From: Diplosphaera chodatii
Lineage: Eukaryota > Chlorophyta > Trebouxiophyceae > Prasiolales > Stichococcaceae
NCBI GenBank assembly: GCA_032358165.1
Contig: JAALGY010000022.1
Coordinates: 186,001 to 250,000, forward strand
DNA: 64,000 bases
Direction of reading: 5' to 3'
A program made the position numbers and the translations under genes. Below the pieces are notes generated by a model. That model worked only from the letters and a program-made list of their open reading frames with translations, had not been told where the DNA came from and made no database searches. Each line of letters begins with the position of its first letter. Within the stretch, counting starts at the first letter, position 1. Shown one piece after another: positions 47,501 through 59,500 of this stretch.

Positions 47501-50500
47501 TGGGATGGCATGCGATGTTCGTAGGCAGTCTGTCAGCGTCTAGATCTGGACCTAACCACAGCAAATGGTGTGCACAGGTTTTGCTGCCCGTTTGTTTGGG
47601 GAGGCAGCTGAGGACGATGGTCCAGACCATGCGTCCGAGCAGTTGCTGGCTGTGGCGGCCAGCATCACCAAGGCAGGGGACAAGCTCCAACCCTTGTCAT
47701 TCCAGCAGGTGAGCAGACTCCACTGCAGCACATTTTGTTGACCAGTGAATGCATGCAGCAGGGACAGCAGAAGCAGATGCGTGCGGCTGAACTGCTTTGC
47801 ATGGGTACAGGAGCAATTCTTTCGACAGTGGCAGAGCGACCCGCAGTCGTCCGCCAACCATGTGGGCTTCAATGCTGTCATCACTGGCAGCCTGGACCTT
47901 GCTGCACTCGAGAAGGCCGCCGTCATGGTCTTCCAGAGGCAGCAGGTGCGTCATGCAGACCTACAGCTCCATTGCGCTGCAGCAGTTCAGTGCACACCAC
48001 ATAAGGGCATCGTGGTCGATCCTGCTTGCAGGTTCTGCGGAGTCGAGTGGTCGTCTCAGAGGGTAGTGGCAAGGCAGCGACGGCACAGAGCATTATGCCG
48101 ATGCAGCAGGCGGTACTACCGTTTGATCGCACCACGGTGGCAGCAGCCTACGAGACCTGCATTGATGTCCAAGAGGACATCTGCAGCGTCAGAGTAGGTG
48201 AGGAAGAAGCCGCATCATATGCCATCTGTGAGCCCATCACGATGGCTGCTAGGGCTGGCTGGTCGCCCCTTCTCACCTGCATGCACCCTCATGCAGGGTC
48301 TGCACTGGAGGCCGAGTTGCTGGAAGCAGCAGCACCTGCCTTCGACTTAATCAGCGGCCCGCTGCTCCGTTTCAAGGCACGCCTTGCTGGAGTTCCAAGT
48401 GCATTGTCTGCCGCTTGGATCATCCAGCCACCGGCACAGACATGCATTGATAGCAGGTCTTGTACTACTATTAAGTCTAGATCGTGCTGTTGCAGATCTG
48501 GAGCTGGGTTGATGAGCAGAAACATGTGCTCATGATGTGCTGCCATCACAGCATAACTGATGGCATGAGCATCGAGATCATGCAATGGGAGCTCGCGTCA
48601 GCTTATGACGCAATCGTGAAGGGCGGACAGCCGGCATGGCTGCCACTCCCGGTGCAATACCATTACTACGCAGCATGGCAGCGCATGTGCCTCGCCAACA
48701 GCAGCGTGTGGCGGCTTCAGCTGGAGTACTGGCAGCAGGCGCTGGCGGGTCTGCCGCAGCTGCAGCTGCAAACAGATCGCCCCCGGCCTGCCCAGCCGTC
48801 TGGCAGAGCAGCCGCAGCGTCTCTGCGCATCAGTGCTGCAACAGTGCAGGGCCTCAAAGCCCTGGCAGCTGAGGCGCACACGACGCTCTTCTGTACAGTC
48901 CTTGCACTTTTGCAGGTGGGCATTCGCTTGCTGCAGGTCAGTTGGAGTGCTTGTCACCGTCAGGCAGCCCCGATGCATTGAACAGCTATAGTGACACAGG
49001 TGCAAACTGCTTCTTTGCAGGTGCTGCTGGGCAAGCACACCGCTCAAGACGACATTGCAATTGCCACACCCCACCATAACCGGCAGCATGCTGAGGTGGC
49101 CGGCGTGCAAGGCTGCTTCGTGAACACCCTCGCCATCCGCGTCTCATCCGCTGAGGACCCGTCATTCCGGGCACTGCTGCGACGCGTCAAAACCGCTGCG
49201 AACAGCGCGTTCTGCAATGCGGACGTTCCCTTCCAGGCAGTTGCGGAGGCACTGGCCGATCGTCAGGACGCAGCAGCAGTCCACCAGGTGCTGCTCAGCG
49301 TGTCACTGCAGTTCTGCACGCATCTTCTGACCCATACCCTGTGCTTCGATGCGCACACAGTCAGCTTGTCTTGGGCTACTCTACAGCCTGTCAGCATACC
49401 CCTAGCATAGGCACTCCTATGGTGTGAGGTTTCCTGCTGCAAGCCGGTCATACTGTCAGCTTGGGATGTGGGATGCCATCTTCCACATATGCCGACACGT
49501 TTGAATGCTGTTGACTGCCAGGTGGAGCTGGTGCTGGACGAATATGGGGCCCAGCAGGGCTTGCAGCTGCCTGGCGCAGCTGTGCAGCCGCTGACCGGTG
49601 GCATGCCACAGGCCATGCTGCTGGATCTTACAATCAACCTGCGCCTGACGAGGTGCTGCAGTCCTACCAGCGCCTGTGTGCACATACTGCCTGGCACTCG
49701 CGATCGTTGCTAATGTTCGGTACAGATACATGAGCACTGGCGCAGGTTTCACGGTCCTCATGCTTTCTCGCAGGTCTGGTTCTCTGCACGGGCATGTGGT
49801 TGGCGCTGCTGACCTGTTCGATGCTCCCACGGTCCGCCAGCTGGCAGAGCACCTGGAAGTCCTGGCAGGCGCCGCCGTCACTCAGCCCGATGTCAGCATC
49901 GGCTCGCTGCCCCTCATGAGCGCTGAGGAGCAGCAGCTGGTGCTGCACACCTTCAACGACACCGCGGGGCCGCTGCTCACGCTGTGTGTGCACCAGTTCT
50001 TTGAGCAGCAGGCGGCCAGGACCCCAGTCGCGAAATGCCTCATGGCGGGCGCCGGCGGCATCAGCCTGACCTATGCTGAAGTCAACAGCCGGGCGAACCA
50101 GCTCGCACATCACCTGATTGTCGCTGGCATTTCTGCCGACACACCGGTGGCGGTGCTGATGGACAAGTGCTTCGAGGCCTACATCGCCCTCATCGCTATC
50201 CTCAAGGCTGGAGGTGGGCCATCGTACTGTAGCAGTTGACCTGCAGAACAGTTTGCTGCCGCTCGGCCTCAGCATCCAACCAGCAGTGTGCCCTGCCATC
50301 CCTGCACATAGTGCAACTTGCATTCTTTCTAATGTAGTTTCTGACTATATGCAGGCTGCTATCTGCCCATTGATCATACGGCGCCAGTGGAGCGGGTGCA
50401 CAGCATACTGCGCCTGTCTGGGTCTCGTCTACTCATCTCACAGCGGGGCATCGTGCCAGCTGCCGAGCAGCTGCCGGCTGCAGTTGATGTTTTAGTGGCT

Positions 50501-53500
50501 GACAAGGGCTGGCACCAGTTCAGCGGCGGGCCTGTGACCAACCCAGAGATGCGCAGCAAGATCCACAGTCTGGTGTACATCAACTTCACGTCTGGCTCCA
50601 CCGGAGAGCCAAAAGGCATCCCAGTGGAGCATGCAGGTGATATTTTGCCTTGTCTTGACAACGATCAGCCGGCCCAGCACATGTCTTATTGTGGTATACA
50701 CCATTTTGTAAGTTTGTGTCATGCCGACATGACAGGCGCTCTTTATTGACCTGCAGGTGTGGCCAATGTTGTCGCCCACATCTCTAGCGTCATGCAGTCA
50801 GCAGGAGTGCAGCCAGGGGACCGCGTGCTGCAGTGGATTGCCATGTACTTCGACATGACTGTGCTGGACTTCTGGACCCCGCTGGCCCTGGGGTGTGCCA
50901 TCGTCGTGGCGCCGGCAGAGGAAATGAAGGACGTGGAGCGGGTGGCCACGCTGGTGCAGCAGCACCAGATCGCATCCATCAGCATGGTGCCATCCATGTG
51001 CCAGGTGACTGCTGCTGAGGTCAAACTATGACGGCAATGCAAGGTTGGCAGTCCTCGTGTGTAGTTTTGAGACGCATCCGGTGCCACTGAATGCTTACAG
51101 CTGATGCGTGGCCATATGGTGCAGGTTTTGGCAGACATCTGCCGTGAGACTGGCACTTTGTCCAGCCTGCGCCATGTGAACTGCGGTGGTGAAGCGGTCA
51201 CTCCAGCAGCTGTTGCCGCCATGTGTGCGGTCGCACCAAATGCTGAGATCCATGACACATATGGTGCGCCATGGTTACAAGCACACGCTGGCACTTCCCA
51301 TCGGGGCCTCACGCACGCACATCAGCAGGCACCACTGCTCAGCATTGCACATGTTCTTGCCATGCACATATGCTGACGAAAGCTGACCCCTGCACAGGAC
51401 CCACGGAAGCCAGCTGCATCACGACGTCCTTCCTCTGCAATGAGTACAGCGGCGCTGTCTCTGTGCCAATTGGCAGGTGTGATTGCCAGCCCAAATTGTA
51501 CCAAGGTTGCGCGACCGGCGTGGCAGTCTGCAGGCTATGTTATAGTTTCATCTGTGCGTATGCAGGCCATTCGTGAATGTGCGCCACTATGTGCTGGACT
51601 CCTCCACGCTGGCGCCTGTGCCTATCGGCGTGCCCGGCGAGCTGTTCATCAGTGGGCCATGCGTAGCACGCGGCTACCTGGGCAGGCCTGATCTGACAGC
51701 CGCAGCATTCCTGCAAAACCCCTTCCAGCTGCCGGCCGATGGCGACAGCTACTCGCGGATGTACCGCACAGGCGACATCGTCATGTGGCTGCCGAGCGGC
51801 ATCCAGAGGCAAGTCGTGGCACCGCCTTTGCTGCTGTCTGCTGTTGCCCATACTACCTCACTGCACAGGTGCGCCAAAGGCGTAACGGCTCCCCCTGCAG
51901 CAGTATCCCAGGACGTGCTGGGGTACAGCTGAGGGACATTTTGCTGTGGCCTCAGGTTCTTTGGCCGCAAGGATGGCCAGGTGCAGCTGCGCGGCCTCCG
52001 TGTGGAGCTGGGCGAGATCGAGGGGGTGCTGGGGGCAGCGCCCGGCGTGCGCAGTGCAGCAATTGTGCTGCAGGACGCTGACACGCCAAACGCTGCGCTT
52101 GTGGCTTATGTGGCGCCCGAGGAGGTCGATCAGGAGGCGCTGCTTGAGGCGTGCGGCGCCAAGCTGCCCAAGTACATGGTGCCGTCGGCTGTGGTGCGGC
52201 TGGCCGAGCTGCCGCGGCTGCCCAACGGCAAGGTGTGCTTGTCATGTCGTACCTAAAGTAAGGCATTGAAACCCAGTGACCACCACACTGTGTCCACGAT
52301 CCGAGTCTCAGCCTCACCATCGACATCACTCAATCTCAATGCGCAGGTGGATCGCAGGAGCCTGCCCCGGCACCAGTTCACTTCGGCCGTTGAGTTTGTG
52401 GCACCCTCGAACCCGATTGAGGAGGCAGTGGCAGCTGCCTGGCGCCAGGTCCTGGGATTGCCAGCCGATGAAGCAGTTTCAGTGGAAGCAAACTGGTTCG
52501 AGGTGCGTGCCTGCCTTGCATACCTTGCTGGATGCGCCGCTGCTGATTGCTGTGAGTTCTTCACAGTGGCAGGCACCCTGATACCCAACGAGATGTTGGG
52601 TGCAGGCTGGTGGCACATCGCTGCAAACGGGCGCAGTCTGCTCTCGCGTGCGAAAGGAGCTGGGGCTGAATGCAAACATCCCAGCTGCATGGCTGTTCAC
52701 AGGCCAGACTGTGCGGGCTCTGGCCAACAGAATCTCCCGCGAAGTGCTGGCGCCCGACGCAACTCGCGTTGCTCCCCTGCTCCCTACTGTCAGCAAGGCC
52801 CAGGCCGCACTGGCGGACGCCACTGATGCGCCAGTGGTGCTGTCGTTTCAGCAGGTAAGCGTGCGTTGTATCCATGCAGCTGCTGCAGGACTTGCAGACC
52901 TCCTGTTCAATGATCATCTGGTCTCAGACATATTCTGATTGATAGATTGTTCGTTTTGCAGGAGCAATACCTGCAGCTGTGGCAGCAGGACCCAGCCAGC
53001 GCGGCATACAACACCCCCTGGGGCGTGCGTCTTCAAGGTCGTCTTGATGTTGCTGCGCTGCAGCAGGCGGTTGGGCTGGTCGCTGAACGCCATCTGGTGA
53101 GCTGCTGTGCATGTGTGCTGCTGCACGTTGCCAGCTCAACTCACACCATGACACGCAGCATTGCAAGCCCTGATATACTATGAACATTCTTGCCATCTGA
53201 TGCGCAGGCGCTGCGTACGCAATTTGTAGCCACTGCTGACGGGCCACAGCAAGTCATCCTGCCCGCCTCTGCTGTCCGGATTCAAACAGCTGCAGTGACT
53301 AGAAATGGGTCAGAGCTGCTGCACCAGCATGCTGCTGGGGGCATTGCAGTCAGCGCTGGCTCCAGCTTGGCTGCTGCTTGGCAGGCAGCAGTCGTGCAGC
53401 CCTTCGATCTGTACAAGGACACGCTGACACGGATCAAGGTGTGCATTGCCAAGCCTACCCTGGTCGACGAGTTGACTTTTGAAATGCTACCCTTCACAGT

Positions 53501-56500
53501 TGTGCTGGTGTATGCTAATGCTGATGCTTTACCTCTTGCAGGTCTTGGACCTGACAGCGCAGGAGCACGTGCTTTTGATCGTGCAGCATCATTCTATCAC
53601 TGATGGTGTGTCACTGGACCTTCTCGCGCGGGACCTCGCATCAGCATACGGTGCAGCTTCGAGCGGACATCAGCCAGAATGGCCACTGCTCAGCGTGCAG
53701 TATGTGGACTATGCCGCGTGGCAGCGGCAACAGCTGACAGGGGCGGTACTGGATGCCGAGCTTGCATGGTGGCGCCAGACCCTGGCAGGTGCCCCGGCTC
53801 TGCTCGAGCTGCCAGCAGACCGTCCGCGTCCCAGCGTCATGTCGTTTGCTGGAGCCGAGGCGTGCTTCCACACGACAGCAGCTGTGCGGCAGGGACTGCG
53901 GCACCTCGCAGCGGCGTACAAGACCACCGTCTTCGTTGTGGTGCTTGCGGCGTTGCAGGTATCATCGGCTGACTTGGGAAGGATCCATCTGACAGCAGGA
54001 GCTGCAAGACGTCATGGCTTGCAGACCAGTGATTACTGACGCTGGGGTTGCCATTGGATGACAACCATATGTGGTGTACTGTTCCTGTAGGTCCTCTTGC
54101 ACAAGTACGCGCAGCAGGAGGACATCGTGGTGGGCACACCATATGCAAACCGTGAAGTGTCCGAGGTGCACGACGTGCTGGGCGCCTTCCTGAACACCCT
54201 GGCGCTGCGGCTGGACCTGGGAGGCGACCCCAGCTTTGCCAAGCTTCTGGGCCGCGCCAAGGCAACTGCAGTGCAGGCATTTGCGCATGGCAGCACGCCA
54301 TTTGCCAAGGTCGTTGATTCCCTGGGCGTATTCCGCAGTGCAGCATTCACCCCCATCTACCAGGTGCGCTCACACTTGCTCCATGGGCCGCAGAGTGGAC
54401 CCGATGCATGTGGTTCGCATATCCTCGATTGTGTGTATCCTTAGGCAGAGGACAAAGCGTGTCGACCTTCTGCACTTGACTGCAGGTCATGTTGATTGTG
54501 GACAACCCAGGCGGCACAGTCACTGGTGGAGAAGCACAGCGTTGGGGAGCGCTGCAGGCGGATACCATCCACCCAGATTGCAGTGGGCAGGTTTTCACCG
54601 ACCTGCTGGTGGACATCACCCTCAGGTGCTCTAACATGAAGACGTGCGAGCATGCTCAAGCATGAGCATGCTCAGTCATCACTGTGTAAGATGGGATTTT
54701 CACGTTTCACATGCTAACATCATGCACATCTGCGTGCAGGGATGACGGCGTTGTGGGCATTCTGCAGTACTCTACGGATTTGTTTGACACAGAAACAATG
54801 GAGCGTATGGCTCAGCACCTCAGCAACCTGCTGTCAGCAGTGACAGCCCAGCCAGAGGCACCGCTGAGCAGCCTTGGCATCTTGTCTGCTGAGGAGCAGC
54901 AGCTGGTGCTGCACACCTTCAACGACACAGCTGGGCTGCCCCCCACGGCGTGTGTTCACCAGTACTTCGAGCACCAGGCGGCTGCAATGCCGCAGGTCAC
55001 CTGCCTCATCGACAGCGCCAGTGGCAGCAGCCTCACGTACAACGAGGTCAACTGTGCAGCCAACTGCCTCGCGCATCACCTGATTGGTGCCGGAGTTGCT
55101 GCGGACGTCCCAGTCGCGGTGCTGATGGACAAGTGCTTTGAGGCTTACATCGCACTGATTGCCGTGTTGAAGGCTGGAGGTGAGCAGGCTGCATACTGTA
55201 CAGCGTGGCAGGTGATGCTGTGGAACTGCAATCATTAACGGGTTGCGGCTTGCCAAACAGTGGGCTTGGATGCTGCTTCACGGCAGTATGACCATTGACC
55301 ATATCCTGTCCATGCCCTCTGTGCACAGGCTGCTATCAGCCCATCGACCACACACTGCCAGAGGGACGCATTGCTGAGGTGTTGCAGCAGTCTGGGGCCA
55401 GGGTGTTGCTTGTCAGCCCTGCCCTGGCGGGCATTCGAGACAGCGTGCTGGCCTTGACTATGCTTGTGGCAGAGCCAGCCTGGCGTCAGTTTGCTGACCT
55501 CAAGCCTAGCAACCCAGCGCCACGCAGCGGCAGTGATAGCGCTGTCTACCTCATGTTCACATCTGGTGGGTTCAGTATGCACGTCGTAGATAATCATCGT
55601 GGGCGATGTGAATTGTTGACCTTCAACCCAGGCTGCACATTTCGGCTCCCAGTAATAACCCGAAAATGTGTTCCTGCCCTGCTTCAGGCTCCACTGGCAA
55701 GCCGAAGGGCATCTGTGTGCAGCACTGCGGCGTGGCCAATGTCATCGCCCACAAGCTTGCCGAGCTGAAACAAGCGGGCATTGGTGCTGGCGACAGGATG
55801 CTGAACTGGATGGCGCTCAACTTTGGTACGCGCAGCTGTGTGCGTAGTGCATTTGTGCATGCTCATGCAGATCCATTGCAGCAGCCCAGCCACTCGGCTG
55901 AGCACAGCGCCACCATTCATTCATTATTGTCTTTCTTCGCAGATGTGCATGTCCTCGACTTCTGGGTTGGCATCGCCGCCGGCTGCTCCATAGTCATGGC
56001 GCCGTCTCAGCAGCTGAAGGACGTGGAGGTCGTGGCTGCGCTCATACAGCAGCACAGCATTGTCAGCACCAGCTTTGTGCCGTCCATCTGTCAGCCACTG
56101 CTTGAGGCGTGTGGCGGCAAGCCACTGCTGAGCAGCCTGCGCCATGTGAGCGTGGGCGGCGAGGCAATGCGGCCCGCAGCAGCGGCTGCAATGCTGGCGG
56201 CAGCACCAAGTGCCGCTATCTACAACATCTACGGTGCGCATCTGTTCTGTAGTCTGGCCGCCTGGCTGCCTGGAGTCGCTGGAACACTCATCTGCACCAG
56301 CAAAGCCATGCAGCTGTGTGTTGCGTGATGCGTGAATATCATGAGGTCGTGGGTGTGCGCAGGTCCTACTGAGGCATCCGTGTGCACCACTTCTTTCAAG
56401 ATCAACGACTTTGCCACGGCTGTTAGTGTTCCCATTGGAGGGTGAGGCTGCATCAGGAGTGCATGTCAAACATCACTTTATCGTCTGTGCTGCAGGGTCA

Positions 56501-59500
56501 TGCTGGATACAGTTGCGCATGTGCGAGAGAACACTGAACATAGTCTCTTGTTTCCAGGGCGCTCACCAACATGCGGCACTATGTGTTGGACTCCGCCACG
56601 CTGCAGCCATGTCCTCTTGGCGTGCCTGGAGAGCTGTTTGTTAGCGGCCCTGGAGTGGCGCGCGGCTATGTCGGGCGCCCAGACCTGACAGAGGCGGCCT
56701 TCCTGCCCAACCCCTTCAGGCTGCCCAACGACAGCAAGTACTATGACCGCATGTACCGCACCGGCGACACCGTCATGTGGATGCCCAGCGGCATCAACCG
56801 CTTCTTCGGCCGCAAGGACGGCCAGGTGCAGCTGCGCGGCTTCCGCGTGGAGCTGGGCGAGATTGAAGCCGTGGTGTCAGCGGTTGCTGGCGTGCAGAGC
56901 GCGGCGGTGATGCTGCAGGATGGCGACAGCCCCAATGCTGCCCTTGTTGTGTATGTGGCACCAGAGTCGGCCGAGCAGGAGGCGGTGCTGGCAGCCTGCA
57001 GCGCCAGGCTGCCGCGGTACATGGTGCCGTCCGCTGTGGTGCGGCTGGCTGAGCTGCCAAGGCTGCGCAATGGCAAGGTAATCATGTCCTGGCAGTTTCT
57101 GTAGGTTACACCTGACAGCAGCAAACATGGTGGAATCTGGCAAGGCAGGGGTACTGACATGTAGATGCACGCAATAAGGTTGCTGGGTCCATGTCTTGTC
57201 AGGTCGACCACAACAGCTTGCCTCGCCATGAGCTGGCATCAATGTCCGAGTACATCGCACCAGCTTCAGCACTGGAGGAAGCCATCGCCTCGGCCTGGCA
57301 TACTGTGCTAGGCCTACCACAGGGCGTGCCGCTGTCTGTCGAGGCCAACTTCTTTGAGGTCAGAACGGTTGCACATGTTAGGTGCTGCTGCTGCACACAT
57401 AAACGCTTGTGTATGGTCGCTGCCGTGCAGCAGATGATTGGTATTGTTCAACGTACTTGTCCTTGCGCAGGTTGGCGGCAACTCCCTGCAGACAGCAGCG
57501 GTGGCCTCAAAGGTTCGCTCAGCATTGGGTCTCCAGGCGAACGTTCCTTCGGCATGGCTGTTTGTGCACCAAACAGTCAGGTCGCTGGCAAACCGGCTGT
57601 CTGATGACCTACTGGCATCTGATAGTGCCCCATCTGCCGCCTTGCTGCCGACTGTCAGCAAGCAGCTGACACAGTCCGGCACAGCCGCTTGCAGTCAGCT
57701 ATCCTTCCAGCAGGTGGGATGGTGCGGTGCACATGCTGACGTGGCACAGATTGTGGCACAGATGTTCAAAACCCTACACAGATGTAGGATTTGTGGGGCA
57801 GCTGAAGCAGCAGCTTGAGCTTGCTTCCCTGGCGTGTGGTGCAGGAGCAATTTGTGCAGCTGTGGCAGCAGGACCCTTCTAGTGGGGTGTACAATGTGCC
57901 TTGGGCGGTGCGGCTGCGGGGCAAGCTCAGTATTTTGGCGCTGAAAACAGCGTTGCAACTGGTGGCAGAGCGCCAACTCGTGAGTCGTAGCACTCTGTCG
58001 ACTTGCTGCAGTGTGTCCGACTGAGAAACACCATTCCGAGAAACACTGTTCCTTAGTTTAACACCATAATGTTCAAACTGCTGTGTTGTCTGCAGATACT
58101 GCGCACAAGATACGTTGCTGACGAGGCTGGCGGCCTGCAGCAGGCAGTGCTGCCTGCTGATGCAATCAGCCTGCAGAGTGTCTTCGCAAATGTGGATGGC
58201 GTGCCACTGCCGCAAGATGCCGCTGGCTTCCTGGCAGCCTCTGGGTCGTCAAGCACAGAGTGGAGCGCCTTTGCAACTGCACCGTTCGACCTCTTCAACG
58301 ACATACTCGTTCGGTGCAAGGTGTGACATTTGAATCAAGTTCACCAAACATCCAATACCGCATCTTCTCTGGTCGAGGTAAGCCGCCAAGTTGGCCTTCT
58401 TCGAGCTGCCTCATCATATCATGGCTGGACGTGCACTGTATGGACCTGCAGGTGTGGCAACTGCAACCCGGCGACCATCTGCTGGTCATCGTCCAGCACC
58501 ACAGCATCACAGACTACCTGTCACTCGACATTCTCAGTCGGGAGTTGGCAGAGGCATACAGCGCGGTGCTGAGCTCGGAAACACCGCACTGGCGGCCGCT
58601 GAAGGCTGCATATGTCGACTACGCAGCCTGGCAGCAGGCCCAGGTGGCTGGCTCTGCGCTTGATGCTGAGCTGGCATGGTGGAAGCAGCAGCTGGACGGC
58701 GCACCAGCCCTGCTGGAGCTGCCAGCGGATCGCCCGCGGCCCGACACCATGTCCTTTGCCGGGGCTGATGTGGCCTTCGAGCTGCCCAGCTCAGCATGGC
58801 AGCACCTGCAGCAGCTGGCAGCAGAGCAGCAGACCACCGTCTTCGTTGTGCTACTCACCGCCCTGCAGGCAGGCCCTCATACCATGTGTCTCGTATCATC
58901 ACGAGGCTGCTGGTCATGCTGCGCAACCTGCCATCTGCATGAGGAGCACTGTCAATCAAATTTTATGTTATACTGCAACAGGTGCTGCTGCACAAGTACA
59001 GTGCACAGGAGGAAGTGGTGGTGGGCACGCCGTATGCCAACCGTGACCAGTCAGAGTTGCATGGTCTCATGGGGCCGTTCATCAACACGCTGGCGCTGCG
59101 GCTGGACGCTGGTGGTGACCCAACTTTCGGCGCAGCCCTGCGACGCGCCAAGGGTGTAGCCACCCAGGCCTTTGTGCACAGCAGCGCGCCATTTGCCAGG
59201 GTCGTGAACGCCCTGGACATCATCCGCAGCGCAGCCTTCACACCAGTCTACCAGGTTTGGCTGACATGCACTGCAGCTGCATCTCGTGACGGCACTCTGT
59301 TGACTTTGACTGTAAGCATATGCATTACGGGTATAGTGCTAAGTCTCTGCACGCACTTTGCAGGTCATCCTCAACCTCTATAGCCTCGAAAGCAATGACG
59401 CTGAGGCCTGGCAGGGGCTACATGCTGAGTACGTTGCAGATCCTCCAAATGGGGAAGTGCCCACCGACCTGGTGCTTGCAATCCACACAGGGTAGGTGAC

